A stretch of DNA of 38,708 nt from Acinetobacter lwoffii (GCF_002321025.1 NZ_DCLL01000013.1:1-38708), one strand, 5' to 3'; shown: positions 25,566-34,640, numbered from the stretch's first letter. Notes: generated by a model from the sequence alone, not told the origin. A program made the numbers and translations.

Positions 25566-26288
25566 TCACTCAACCTTTAAATACATGCCATCCGCCGAGA
25601 CATTATGTCCAAAACTACAAGACATCGGATTGCTGCTATTCACCGCAATCTGTTGTCCAATTTGAGCGTTAAACTGAAATTTCAAATCAATTTTGCAATC
25701 TTCTACGCTGTAATTGGTCTGAGCTTTATTCAATGGCATCCGGGTTGAAAATTCTCCTATATTTGGTCCATAAATCAGACTGCGCAAACCCATATAGAGT
25801 CCATTAAACTCAATTTGGTAGGCATTCGAAGCCCGTTTAACTTCCATCGTATTCCACTGGCCAAAACCTGCATAGCGGACATATTTGCCTGCAAGATTCT
25901 TCGGTTTTTCTGGTGCAGGCAACTGTTTTAGATTGAACTGGCTGGCTTTAGCATTCGGAAAAACGGAAAACCAGGCGCGTGCCCATTGCGGCTTTCCAAG
26001 CTTGGCATAACTTAAGCCAACATTATTAAATGCCGTGGTGATATCACGCTCAGAAAAAGCTGTACCACCGTCTTCTACATTCATCGCACAAAAAGATGAC
26101 CAGGCGGCTTGTTGTTTGAATTGCGCTATGGCCTTTTGATATTGTTTTTGGTCGTAGAATTTCTTGCCATTATTTGCATAGCTTTGCACTTGGCTACAGC
26201 CTGAACACAATTCTTTTTCAAAGTCTGAATCAGCAAAAGTGAGCATACTTAAACTTAAAAGACCAATAGACAATAGAGATTTATACAT
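25566..26288 (-). CDS. Secreted protein of unknown function with TPR-like N-terminus
   Basis: A 240-residue protein from the ATG at 26288. The frame runs upstream to 26375, but the internal start gives a clean signal peptide (MYKSLLSIGLLSLSMLTFA). The mature part opens with a Cys pair (ELCSGCSQ). It continues with two helix pairs reminiscent of tetratricopeptide repeats (about 35-55, KFYDQKQYQKAIAQFKQQAA; about 80-105, NNVGLSYAKLGKPQWARAWF), and a beta-rich C-terminal half with two more Cys residues. I do not recognise the family. It is flanked by the PLD-like and GNAT genes in the same direction, with gaps that do not demand an operon. Confidence 0.7.
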   Translation of the reverse strand: MYKSLLSIGLLSLSMLTFADSDFEKELCSGCSQVQSYANNGKKFYDQKQYQKAIAQFKQQAAWSSFCAMNVEDGGTAFSERDITTAFNNVGLSYAKLGKPQWARAWFSVFPNAKASQFNLKQLPAPEKPKNLAGKYVRYAGFGQWNTMEVKRASNAYQIEFNGLYMGLRSLIYGPNIGEFSTRMPLNKAQTNYSVEDCKIDLKFQFNAQIGQQIAVNSSNPMSCSFGHNVSADGMYLKVE

Positions 26289-26460
26289 GGTGTTATTCAG
26301 TATGATTTTGAGCTGAATAAAACATAGCCGCTCGTATAAGTAAATAGAACTTGTGCTTATTAAACTGGATAACAACCAAATATCGTGATGGCCAAGTATT
26401 AAAAAGCTAAAGAGGAGTGTCCAGAAAGCAGTTCTGGAATAGCTTTAAACTAAGAATGAA

Positions 26461-26973
26461 TCAAGCTTGATCCAGATTCAGTTGTAAGAGGACCAAATCA
26501 CGCCATTGCCCAAACTTCTGTCCGACTTGCGGCATATAGGCAGTTTGAACGAAACCCAGTTTTTCATGCAGACGAATCGATGAGGTGTTTTCTGAATCAA
26601 TCGCTGCGACCATGATATGCAATTTCTGTACTTGAGCCTGTTCAATTAAATACTGTAATAATTTAGAACCCAAACCTTGCCCTGCATAATCTGGATTTAA
26701 AAAGATGGAATGTTCTACCGTCTGTTGAAAGCCCTGAATACTACGAAACTGATCATAACAGGCATAGCCAGCAATGACTTGATTTTGAATATCTTCAACC
26801 ACAAAAACCGGGAAATTCTGATTTTTAAGCTGTTTAAACCAGATTTTGAAATAGTTCAGATCAAAGGCTGTTCTGTTCCAGGTCGCAGTACCATAAAGTA
26901 CTTCCTGATTATAAATCTTGAGGATGGTTTCAAGATCATGTTCGGTCGCAGGTCGAATGTCAAAATCAGGCAT
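26461..26973 (-). CDS. GNAT N-acetyltransferase, phosphinothricin-acetyltransferase-like
   Basis: A 170-residue GNAT enzyme from the ATG at 26973 (MPDFDIRPATEHD); an upstream start at 27006 would add an atypical 11 residues. Family features are IYNQEVLYGTATW near residue 20, EHSIFLNPDYAGQGLGSKLL (acetyl-CoA pyrophosphate loop, about 90-110), and the C-terminal SIRLHEKLGFVQTAYMPQVG then KFGQWRDLVLLQ. This pattern is that of PAT/YncA-type enzymes that acetylate amino-acid analogues such as methionine sulfoximine. The actual substrate cannot be read from the sequence. It lies just downstream of the ompK terminator. Confidence 0.87.
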   Translation of the reverse strand: MPDFDIRPATEHDLETILKIYNQEVLYGTATWNRTAFDLNYFKIWFKQLKNQNFPVFVVEDIQNQVIAGYACYDQFRSIQGFQQTVEHSIFLNPDYAGQGLGSKLLQYLIEQAQVQKLHIMVAAIDSENTSSIRLHEKLGFVQTAYMPQVGQKFGQWRDLVLLQLNLDQA

Positions 26974-27015
26974 ATTCTTGTTCTGGTAAGGTTGATCTGA
27001 AATCACAGTTTAAAA

Positions 27016-27041
27016 AAAAGCAGAACCGGAGTTCTGCTTTT
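27016..27041 (-). terminator. Terminator of the OmpK/Tsx gene
   Basis: AAAAGCAGAAC and GTTCTGCTTTT are perfect 11-bp arms around a four-base loop. On the minus strand the arm is followed by a run of T (complement of 27012-27019). It lies 14 bases after the porin stop. Confidence 0.92.
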
Positions 27042-27054
27042 GATCATACATCAA

Positions 27055-27780
27055 TTAGAAATGGTATTTAACCAATGCACTAACATCATTTTGATCTAGG
27101 CCTTTAATGGCATATTTGTTATTCCAAACTGAATGTTCAATACCCACATACAATTTTGTTTCTGGAGAAATGTGTTTGCCTACATTCCATTTGTACTGAG
27201 ATGTCCAGTTTAACTCACTTGCGTGACCATTCTTTTCAGCTGTTGACCAGTCTAAGAATGCATCAGCCAAGAACTCTTCACCGCCAATTTTAAATGGGAC
27301 TGCGTAAGTGATCGTCATTTGATAATCATCTTCACTGCCATCATTTTCAGCTTTGTAGAAGTTCACATTTGCATAATTTGTATATGGAACATTTAAAGCA
27401 AAACCAACACCATACAAGTAGTTGTTAAAGCCTTGACCGCCTTCCCAAGTTGTTGCGATCAATACATCTTTGATAGGGCCCAGTTCAAGTTTTTGGCCAG
27501 TTACCGCACCAAGGCTTAAACGTGGTGCAACTTCGAAATAAGTGTCATTACCAGCATCTGTGTTGCTACGGTCAGCAAAAGCAAAGAAGTCACCATATTT
27601 AAGACCAGCAGCATATTCAGCAGTCACAGTACGTTGCTCTATTTCATCACCAACGACAGGGTAAGCATAGTTTTCACCATAAAGACCTGTAACGCTAAAG
27701 TCCTGCCAAACTGGTTTTGCTTGAGCAAATGCTGCAGTTGAAGCCAATGCACAAAGTGCCGCAAGTTGTGTAAATTTCAT
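27055..27780 (-). CDS. Outer-membrane nucleoside-channel-type protein (OmpK/Tsx family)
   Basis: A 241-residue outer-membrane beta-barrel. The signal peptide is MKFTQLAALCALASTAAFAQA, followed by KPVWQDFSVTGLYG. Alternating-hydrophobicity strands run throughout, with paired aromatic residues, and the chain ends in ALVKYHF with the C-terminal Phe recognised by BAM. The opening and spacing match the Tsx/OmpK nucleoside-specific channel family. A strong GGGGGG-type ribosome site (27791-27796 complement) precedes the ATG. The gene is monocistronic, with its own terminator and a 1-kb gene-free region upstream, so extensive promoter control is possible. Confidence 0.82.
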   Translation of the reverse strand: MKFTQLAALCALASTAAFAQAKPVWQDFSVTGLYGENYAYPVVGDEIEQRTVTAEYAAGLKYGDFFAFADRSNTDAGNDTYFEVAPRLSLGAVTGQKLELGPIKDVLIATTWEGGQGFNNYLYGVGFALNVPYTNYANVNFYKAENDGSEDDYQMTITYAVPFKIGGEEFLADAFLDWSTAEKNGHASELNWTSQYKWNVGKHISPETKLYVGIEHSVWNNKYAIKGLDQNDVSALVKYHF

Positions 27781-28786
27781 TTAAATCTATCCCCCCGAGA
27801 AAGCAGAATAAGCATACAGATTAATAAGTAAAAATAAAGTTAAAAGTGATCGCTGACCTAAATATATTTCAGTCCTCATGAGTTGAATGCAGACGATCAT
27901 CTTCCTCAGTTTTCATTGCCTTTCGCTGATACTTCTCTAAATTATTATTTTTTAAATAAAGTTGAATATGTAGTGCCTTAAAAGACTGAATGTATAACTA
28001 AAAATATAAAATCACTTCAATTTACGATGATTAACTTACAAAATCAGTAAAAAATAGGGGGGGATATACAGATTGTTTAGTAATTAATTTGGGCCTGAGG
28101 CTGAACAGCTTTGTTCTGTTTGTGTAATGAGGTTAGTTTGAAAATCTCAAATGACCGTCGTTTTATAAGCCTGTTCTCAGCCTCTTCAAGTGAGATTGAA
28201 CGGTCTTATATTTCAATAAAAAATTATTTTGCAGGTTGTTATTTTAAAATGACGAAAGAGTATTTTTCCCGGTTATGCAAAAGCAACTAAATAATGATAA
28301 AGCAAATGATCTATTCAGGACTGTAAGGCTGACTAGGCGCTGATCTTATAAGATAAATTATTAGGTAAAAGTGAGCTAATTTCGATAAAAAATACTTTTA
28401 ATTCCTCCTTTTTTAGGTTTCCTGGTCGAGTGTTATTTAAGCGATTTATCGGTCTGGCTAAAAAATTATTTCAAATTAAATCATGTGAAAGGTTGTGAAA
28501 TTTCCGTTTGAAAAATCCTGTATTTTTGAGCTGAGTAAGCAGTTGTCACAATGGATTATTCTTTTGCTAAAAAACCAAAATATCACTTGCATATTTCCAA
28601 GATACAGCCGATATTCAAGATATAAGGACACGATTCTGCAGACTCAAAAATGTGTTCATCATTCAAAATGGAGGGTGTGATTCCAATCATTTGAAGAAGT
28701 GAAATGCGATGCGAAACAGCAAGCTACAAACGTGCCAAGATAAAAATTTTGCACTCAAAAGTTACAAAGATTGAGGATGGTAATAT
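27781..28786. other. 1-kb gene-free region
   Basis: An AT-rich gap between the divergent porin and HPF-like genes. I see no credible protein gene: the only notable frame (28495-28680, 61 codons) lacks a ribosome site and has poor composition. No tRNA or canonical terminator is seen. It does hold interleaved inverted repeats at 28143-28205 (AATCTCA...TGAGATT interlocked with GACCGT...ACGGTC) and presumably both promoters. An unrecognised small RNA is possible but unsupported. Confidence 0.6.
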
Positions 28787-29152
28787 ATGAATATTGAACT
28801 TCGTACCGATAACCACATTCAGAATAGTGATCGTTTAATTACTTATGTACGGGAAGAATTAAATCAAGAATTCCAGCGCCACAGCGAACGTATTACCCAT
28901 TTTTCAGTCCATCTCAGTGATGAAAATGGCGCCAAAGGCGGCGATGACGATATTCGCTGTATGATTGAAGCGCGCCCTGCAGGCTTGAAACCTGTCGTAG
29001 TCAATCACCGTGGCCATAATGTCGATACCGCGATCCATGGTGCAATTGACCGACTAAAACGTAGTCTGGAACATGTGATCGAGAAAAAAGACAATGTTCG
29101 TCCTGGTGCTCTCGAACTAGCAGACACAGATACTGCGGATATCGAAGACTAA
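28787..29152 (+). CDS. HPF/RaiA-family ribosome-associated protein
   Basis: A 121-residue protein with the fold pattern of the sigma-54-modulation/ribosome hibernation family. It opens with a beta-strand (MNIELRTDNHIQ), then a helix (RLITYVREELNQEFQRH), two strands (THFSVHLSDENG, CMIEARPAG) and a closing helix (DTAIHGAIDRLKRSLEHVIEK). A short acidic tail (DTDTADIED) follows. It is closest in size to short HPF and YfiA-like proteins, but the beta segment is unusually acidic (GGDDD), so ribosome binding is an inference. GAGGA lies 10 bases before the ATG, and a strong terminator follows the stop. Confidence 0.78.
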   Translation: MNIELRTDNHIQNSDRLITYVREELNQEFQRHSERITHFSVHLSDENGAKGGDDDIRCMIEARPAGLKPVVVNHRGHNVDTAIHGAIDRLKRSLEHVIEKKDNVRPGALELADTDTADIED

Positions 29153-29166
29153 GCCGAACTGATTTG

Positions 29167-29189
29167 AAAAAGCCCTGCGGGGCTTTTTT
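29167..29189 (+). terminator. Terminator after the HPF-like gene
   Basis: AAAAAGCCC-TGCG-GGGCTTTTTT hairpin with a T-run, 14 bases after the stop. Confidence 0.93.
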
Positions 29190-29279
29190 CGTATTAAACA
29201 AAAATATAGTTATGAGAAGCACAACAAATCCTGCTTTATTCGGCATAATAGTCGAAAACGAATCAAAGTGAGCTCCATC

Positions 29280-29822
29280 ATGTTAACTGCGCAACAACAG
29301 CTTTTTGTGCAAGCACTCGAAGAATTAAATCTGGACCAGGTCAAACAGCTGCTGGCAGATGGACTCAACCCGAATTTTATTGATCATGACAAAGGCCCGG
29401 TGATTTCGGTCTGGTCAGATGGCCTGTTTAAATGGTGGGAAGAGGTGTGTGAGCTGTATGAAGCCGGTACACCACTTTCAGAAGATGAGAAACAGGCACG
29501 TTTGGCCGTACATTTACAGATTCTGGAAGAACTGATCCAGGCCAAAGTGAATCTGCATTTGTGGGATGCAGAAGAAATTTATGGCCCGCTCTGGGATGCC
29601 GCAAGTGCCGCATGCGCGCCTGCCGTACAGCGTTTACTGGATGAAAAAGTCGATCCAAATAGCAAAGATGAAGATGGCATGACTATTTTATCTTCAATTA
29701 GTGATCTATTCTTTGATTGTGATTTTGATGAAATCAACTGGTCAGAAGCTTTAGACGAAGAAAAACAGACGCTAGAACTGCTTCGCAAGCATGGCGCAAA
29801 AATGACCAAAGAACTCAGTTAA
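29280..29822 (+). CDS. Cytoplasmic ankyrin-repeat-type protein
   Basis: A 180-residue acidic protein from the ATG at 29280; a GTG at 29268 is in frame, but GTGAG there more likely forms the ribosome site. Ankyrin-like units are visible at about 7-35 (QLFVQALEELNLDQVKQLLADGLNPNFID, partly degenerate) and about 100-125 (WDAASAACAPAVQRLLDEKV then DPNSKDEDGMT). A long loop lies between them. A final helix carries ELLRKHGAK. It has no signal peptide, unlike the ankyrin protein beside catalase. Function unknown; such proteins usually mediate protein-protein contacts. Confidence 0.8.
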   Translation: MLTAQQQLFVQALEELNLDQVKQLLADGLNPNFIDHDKGPVISVWSDGLFKWWEEVCELYEAGTPLSEDEKQARLAVHLQILEELIQAKVNLHLWDAEEIYGPLWDAASAACAPAVQRLLDEKVDPNSKDEDGMTILSSISDLFFDCDFDEINWSEALDEEKQTLELLRKHGAKMTKELS

Positions 29823-29843
29823 ATTTTAATAAAGAGCTCCAAC

Positions 29844-30599
29844 ATGACAACATTAAAAACCTTGGGTTTGATTGCACTGGCCGGTTGTAGTGCACAGCTT
29901 TTCGCAGCAGATTTTGAATTTGATCGACCAGGTGAGGGTCTGAGTACTGGAATTACGCCAGTCGGAAATGTCGCTTGGGAGCAAGGCTTGCCTACAGCGC
30001 GTTATAGCAAGTCGGGCGATCAGACCGAGACCACCCTCAGTGCAGATATGTTGTTACGTACCGGACTCAGTGATGATCTGGAATTGCGTTTAGGTTGGGC
30101 TGGCCCGACCTGGACACAAGTGAAATCCAATGGCCAGACTGAAGAAGATGATGGTCTGGGCGATGTTAGTATTGGTCTGAAAAAGGCCATTGATTTGGAT
30201 GATGACAAACTCAGTATGGCTTTGCTGGCCGAAGCTATCATTGCAACAGGCAATGCCGGTTTCACTAATGAAGAAGATATTTACAGCTTGGGTTCTGTCG
30301 TGTCGTATCAATATAATGACTTGGTCAGTACCGCATTGACCATGCGTTATGAATGGCAGGACAGCAACTGGGCAGTGTCTGCGATTCCTTCTCTAGGCTA
30401 CCGCATTACTGATCGCTGGTCAGGTTATTCTGAACTGATTTACCGTAAAGCTGAAAGTGTCGATAATCAATACGCGCTCGGTACCGGGGTCATGTATGCC
30501 TTAAATGATCGTGTCCAATTAGATGCGAATGTCGGTGTGGATCTGGATGGTGCAGATCGAAGTTACTTCTCAGGCCTAGGTTTCTCTGTGCTGTTCTAA
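29844..30599 (+). CDS. Outer-membrane beta-barrel, phenol-degradation MetA-like
   Basis: A 251-residue exported protein. After a signal peptide ending near QLFAAD (about residue 22), the chain consists of amphipathic beta-strands with tight turns (for example ALTMRYEWQDSNWAVSAIPS, GYRITDRWSGYSELIYR). It ends in GLGFSVLF with a terminal Phe. The pattern resembles the MetA-pathway-of-phenol-degradation transporter-like family, a loose group of outer-membrane barrels with no settled substrate. The signal region also contains a lipobox-like LAGC at residues 12-15, which is probably fortuitous. dsbD begins 16 bases downstream, so the two may be co-transcribed. Confidence 0.72.
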   Translation: MTTLKTLGLIALAGCSAQLFAADFEFDRPGEGLSTGITPVGNVAWEQGLPTARYSKSGDQTETTLSADMLLRTGLSDDLELRLGWAGPTWTQVKSNGQTEEDDGLGDVSIGLKKAIDLDDDKLSMALLAEAIIATGNAGFTNEEDIYSLGSVVSYQYNDLVSTALTMRYEWQDSNWAVSAIPSLGYRITDRWSGYSELIYRKAESVDNQYALGTGVMYALNDRVQLDANVGVDLDGADRSYFSGLGFSVLF

Positions 30600-30615
30600 G
30601 TTATTCAACTCACAG

Positions 30616-32460
30616 ATGATGAAATACTCGCAGTTCCCGACCTGGGGGAAAATGCTTGCGCCGGTTATTTTGGGAAGCACCTTGTTCAGCAGTCCTGTTC
30701 AGGCAGAAACTGCATTGTTGTCTGCCGAGCAGGCCTTTCCTGTGAGCGTGATCTCTACCAGTCAGCAGCAGGCTGAACTGAGCTGGCAGATTCCGGACAA
30801 CTATTATCTGTATCAGCATAAAATTGAAGTCCGGCAGGGCAATCAGCCGGTGTCGTTTGAGTTGCCACCCGCTGAAGATTTATATGATGATAACTATGGA
30901 CATACCCAGGTTTATTATCAGCAGTTAAAGTTTCAGATTCCGACTCAGGCGGGGCAATCCTATCAGGTCAGCTGGCAGGGTTGTGCCAAAGACCGGATCT
31001 GTTATCCGCCACAAACCATTCAGTTCAAGACCGATTTGTCCGGTCTGGTGCAATTTGAAGCTGCCGGATCAGGAGCAAAGCGTTTACTTGATCTGAATAC
31101 GTCATCACTGCAACACAATACCCTGTTTAATACAGCGGATTCCTCAGAGTCTGCAGCAGATGGACTCTCTGCATCAGCCCACACACAAACCGAACCCTAT
31201 GCAGCACAAGACCAGAAATGGTCAGCCCAACTGCTTGAACGCTCTTTGGGCTATGGGCTTTTACTGTTCTTTGGCTTGGGAATTTTACTGGCTTTTACGC
31301 CGTGTTCCTTGCCGATGCTGCCGATTCTGACCTCGCTGATCGTACGTGACAGTAAAGGCCTGAAAGCCTGGATGATTGCACTGACTTTTGTCAGCAGTAT
31401 GGCCGCTGTCTATGCGGTACTCGGCCTAATTGCGTCTTCGGCCGGCCTGAATTTTCAGCGCTGGTTGCAGCAACCGGGAACCCTGATCGCTTTTAGTGTG
31501 CTATTTGTTCTGTTTGCTCTGAATCTGTTTGGCCTGTTTGAAATCAAATTGCCGCAACGTCTGGTTCATCGTCTGGATCGGGCACAGGCCATGCAGCAGG
31601 GAGGCAGTCTGGTCAGTGCCGGCGTTATGGGCATGATTTCGGCGCTTCTGGTGGGGCCATGTATGACCGCACCGCTGGCAGGTGCATTATTGTTTATTTC
31701 CCAGACACAAAGTCAGTGGCAGGGGGCTTTACTGCTGTTTACCCTGGGTTTTGGGATGGGCACGCCTTTATTGCTGGCCAGTATTCTGGGGGCGCGGATT
31801 CTACCTAAAGCCGGGCACTGGATGAATCAGATCAAAGTGCTCTTTGCCTTTATCATGCTGGCGCTGGCGCTATATTTTATTCGCCCGTTGATTTCAGAAG
31901 CTGCGTTACAGTGGTTATCCTTAGCTTTGGGCATGGTCTTCGTGGCTTACGTACTGTTCCGGATTTTCTGGCATCGCACTGGTCTAAGATGGCTGTATAT
32001 CCTATGTCTGGTACTGGCCGTGCCTTATATTGCTTATAGCCAATATCAGCACAGTCAGCGTTTTTTTGTGGAGCAGGCGAGCACAGAAGCCAAGTGGCAT
32101 GTAGCACGCAGTGCAGCAGAATTTCAGCAGATTTTGGACAAGGCTCCACAAGGGCAAAAGATCATTATTGATATCTACGCCGATTGGTGTGTTGCCTGTC
32201 AGCCGATTGAACATCGTATTTTAAAATCTGTAGCGGTGCAGCAGGCGCTTGCGCCATATTTCCTGATCAAGCTGGATTTAAGCCAATATAATGCCTCTCA
32301 TCAAGCGCTGTTAAACCAATGGGAAATTCTAGGACCGCCAACGTATTTATTCTTGAATGCACAGCAGCAGGAAATTCGTGGCTTGCGTTTGACCGGTGCC
32401 TTTAGCGAGGCAGAATTGCTAGCACAGCTGCAAGCACTAGCTCAAAGTGAAAATCCATAA
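30616..32460 (+). CDS. dsbD: Protein-disulfide reductase DsbD
   Basis: A 614-residue inner-membrane protein that carries electrons from cytoplasmic thioredoxin to periplasmic DsbC/DsbG and other thiol proteins. The signal peptide ends near residue 30. The periplasmic alpha domain has Cys123 and Cys129 (QGCAKDRICYPP). The eight-helix beta domain has Cys230 (FTPCSLPMLP) and Cys349 (LVGPCMTAPLAG). The C-terminal thioredoxin-like gamma domain has DWCVAC (Cys525, Cys528). All six catalytic Cys are present. The linker at 150-200 is Ser/Ala-rich and longer than usual. Start choice between codons 1 and 2 (both Met) is open. Confidence 0.96.
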   Translation: MMKYSQFPTWGKMLAPVILGSTLFSSPVQAETALLSAEQAFPVSVISTSQQQAELSWQIPDNYYLYQHKIEVRQGNQPVSFELPPAEDLYDDNYGHTQVYYQQLKFQIPTQAGQSYQVSWQGCAKDRICYPPQTIQFKTDLSGLVQFEAAGSGAKRLLDLNTSSLQHNTLFNTADSSESAADGLSASAHTQTEPYAAQDQKWSAQLLERSLGYGLLLFFGLGILLAFTPCSLPMLPILTSLIVRDSKGLKAWMIALTFVSSMAAVYAVLGLIASSAGLNFQRWLQQPGTLIAFSVLFVLFALNLFGLFEIKLPQRLVHRLDRAQAMQQGGSLVSAGVMGMISALLVGPCMTAPLAGALLFISQTQSQWQGALLLFTLGFGMGTPLLLASILGARILPKAGHWMNQIKVLFAFIMLALALYFIRPLISEAALQWLSLALGMVFVAYVLFRIFWHRTGLRWLYILCLVLAVPYIAYSQYQHSQRFFVEQASTEAKWHVARSAAEFQQILDKAPQGQKIIIDIYADWCVACQPIEHRILKSVAVQQALAPYFLIKLDLSQYNASHQALLNQWEILGPPTYLFLNAQQQEIRGLRLTGAFSEAELLAQLQALAQSENP

Positions 32461-32485
32461 TCAAGTCTTAAAAAGCTGAACCCGT

Positions 32486-33682
32486 TTAAGAGACCTGTAT
32501 CTGTACTGGAACCGGTTCAGCATAGGCTTTGACCAGATTACGCCCACCGGCTTTGGCTTGATAAAGCGCCTGATCGGCCTGACTCAATAATTGTTGTGGG
32601 CGTAATTCCGCGCTAGAAATAGCAATCCCGAAACTGGCGGTCACCGGAATCAGCTCACCCTCATCACTGAAAATCTGCAATTGCTGAATGGCGATACGGC
32701 AGCGTTCAGCCACTTGTTCGGCTTTTTCCAGACTGGTATTTTTAAGCACCAAAATAAATTCTTCCCCACCAAAACGGCCGACCACATCACTTTCGCGCAA
32801 TTGCTGGTTCAGCACAGCACTCACTTCAACTAAGGTTTGATCGCCCTTATGATGGCCATAGTGATCATTAATTTTCTTGAAATGATCCAGATCCAGTAAG
32901 ACCAAGGCGTAATTCGGAGTTGCTGCGGCATTCAGTTTATCCAGACATTGGTTGATGCTACGGCGGTTAAACAGATTGGTAAGCGGATCAATCTGACTCA
33001 GTTGTTTGATCAGCTGCTCACGATGCCGCCATTGACTGAGCAGAATCTCGAATAAGACCATACAGACGGCCAGAATTGGCAAAATGAAATACAGCATCGA
33101 TAACAGCCAGAAACCATTATAGAAAAGCTTGTCATCGATATTAAATAGCGGTGAATAAGGCAATTGATGACTGAAACTTAAATAGGCACATCCGCCTAGG
33201 AAAATTGACGCTGGAATCAGCATGCTATAAACCAGCGTGCGATGGAACAGCACCAGTCCCACCATAATTAAACAGACATAGGAGGTCGTGGCCACAGGGC
33301 TGATCACCCCGACGAGATAGGCGTCACGACACAATGAGATAACAAAAGTACCCACTGCCATATAAGGCAGATAACGTTCAATCAGCTGATTCCCCTGAAA
33401 TTTATAACAGGGAAAAATCAGGAGAAATAGAATTACCAGAAAGCTGCTGTTCAGAGTAATTTGTGTATAGACCCGTTCTAGATGAACATATTGCCAATAT
33501 TCGGGATTTAATAACACGAAAATATCCCAGCCGAGCCAGGTCAGATGTACTCCGCATCCCAAGGTCAGCATCAGGATGCATTTCTTCAGGATGCGCCAGT
33601 TCATCACGACTTCATCTTCGACCAGATATTTCTTGATTCTGTGTCTTAGCACTTTTTCTAATACAGGCGATATTCGCTTCAT
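32486..33682 (-). CDS. Membrane-bound diguanylate cyclase (GGDEF)
   Basis: A 398-residue protein with an N-terminal integral-membrane region of about six helices (about 30-215) and a C-terminal GGDEF domain (about 230-390). The active-site motif is GGEEF, preceded by DPLTNLFNRRSIN and LLDLDHFKKINDHYGH, so synthesis of c-di-GMP from two GTP is expected. RESD, five residues before GGEEF, fits the RxxD inhibitory I-site, suggesting product feedback. There is no EAL domain. The sensory membrane part is not one I recognise (MASE-like in layout). It is divergent from azoR across a 342-base gap. Confidence 0.92.
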   Translation of the reverse strand: MKRISPVLEKVLRHRIKKYLVEDEVVMNWRILKKCILMLTLGCGVHLTWLGWDIFVLLNPEYWQYVHLERVYTQITLNSSFLVILFLLIFPCYKFQGNQLIERYLPYMAVGTFVISLCRDAYLVGVISPVATTSYVCLIMVGLVLFHRTLVYSMLIPASIFLGGCAYLSFSHQLPYSPLFNIDDKLFYNGFWLLSMLYFILPILAVCMVLFEILLSQWRHREQLIKQLSQIDPLTNLFNRRSINQCLDKLNAAATPNYALVLLDLDHFKKINDHYGHHKGDQTLVEVSAVLNQQLRESDVVGRFGGEEFILVLKNTSLEKAEQVAERCRIAIQQLQIFSDEGELIPVTASFGIAISSAELRPQQLLSQADQALYQAKAGGRNLVKAYAEPVPVQIQVS

Positions 33683-34024
33683 GGTCCCGGTCTGACTTTA
33701 ATTGTTATGGCAGATTTTTTTTAAGACTTATTGGATATTTATAACTTTATTTACACAAGATAACATAAGTTTGAATGCTTGATAAACAACAATATTTAAA
33801 ACATTTTTGTGATTTAGTTGATATCTGATCTGCTCAGTCTTTGCCGATAGCGCAAGTGATCCAGGCTATGTCAAAGGGTCTTAATCAAAATTAAAGAGGT
33901 TAAGAGGTATACAGTTTCGTTCTAAATTCAGGATGATGTGTTTTATTTGTACTAATTATTTCAATATAGTCAATCGTTAAAATGGCTGCATTGTTAGAAA
34001 CAACCAAAGATAAAGAGCGAAGCC
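33683..34024. other. Divergent intergenic region, GGDEF gene and azoR
   Basis: A 342-base AT-rich gap that must carry two outward promoters. A short direct repeat, GAGGTTAAGAGGTATAC (AGAGGTTA/AGAGGTAT, near 33895-33912), and a GC-richer patch at 33830-33885 stand out. No riboswitch, RNA gene or recognisable operator could be identified. Confidence 0.5.
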
Positions 34025-34594
34025 ATGAAAGTTTTACAGATTGATTCCAGTATTTTAGGAGATGCTTCTATTTCGCGTCAGTTGACTCAGGCCGTGGTGG
34101 AACAATTGCAGCAAAAATATGCTGAGGCCATTGAAGTTGAATATCTGGATCTGGCTGCACAGCCTATTCCCCATCTTACCGCCGAAATTTTAATGGGTCA
34201 GAACGCAGAACAGACGGCATTGGGCGAGGAAATTTTAGAGCAATATTTGCAGGCGGATATCGTGGTGATTGGTGCAGCGATGTATAACTTTGGTTTGCCA
34301 TCGACCCTAAAAGCCTGGATTGACCGGATCTGTGTCGCGGGACGTACCTTTAAATATACTGAACAAGGTCCTGTAGGTTTGGCGGGTAATAAAAAAGTGT
34401 ATATCGCCAGCAGCCGTGGTGGTGTGTATGGCGAGCAAAGCCCGGCTGATTTTCAGGAGGCTTTCCTGAAAACCGTGTTTAACTTTACCGGTGTGAATGA
34501 TATCGAAGTGATTCGTGCTGAAGGGGTCAATATGGGCGAAGCGGTTAAAGCCCAAGCATTGCAAACTGCATTACAGCAGGTTCAGGCCATTTAA
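34025..34594 (+). CDS. azoR: FMN-dependent NADH-azoreductase
   Basis: A 189-residue flavodoxin-like quinone/azo reductase. It opens with KVLQIDSSILGDASISRQLT, the phosphate-binding loop for FMN. It contains MYNFGLPSTLKAWIDRI (about residue 93) and SSRGGVYG (about 137), which contact the isoalloxazine ring in this family. It reduces azo bonds and quinones with NADH and is often linked to thiol or quinone stress. It is monocistronic with its own terminator. Confidence 0.94.
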   Translation: MKVLQIDSSILGDASISRQLTQAVVEQLQQKYAEAIEVEYLDLAAQPIPHLTAEILMGQNAEQTALGEEILEQYLQADIVVIGAAMYNFGLPSTLKAWIDRICVAGRTFKYTEQGPVGLAGNKKVYIASSRGGVYGEQSPADFQEAFLKTVFNFTGVNDIEVIRAEGVNMGEAVKAQALQTALQQVQAI

Positions 34595-34616
34595 AATCTA
34601 AAACCTCTCTTTAAAG

Positions 34617-34640
34617 GGTCAGCTACGGCTGACCTTTTTT
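34617..34640 (+). terminator. Terminator after azoR
   Basis: GGTCAGC-TACG-GCTGACC hairpin followed by six T, 22 bases after the azoR stop. Confidence 0.94.

Noticed and set aside
28495..28680. A 61-codon frame in the long gap
   Set aside because: It lacks a ribosome site and shows no recognisable motif; it is consistent with chance in AT-rich DNA.
29844..29890. A lipobox in the outer-membrane barrel protein (LAGC at residues 12-15)
   Set aside because: The signal continues to a conventional cleavage region at LFA-AD, and the protein ends in Phe like a BAM-inserted barrel.
33830..33885. A possible c-di-GMP riboswitch upstream of azoR or the GGDEF gene
   Set aside because: The GC-richer patch lacks the conserved GEMM core and tetraloop/receptor elements.
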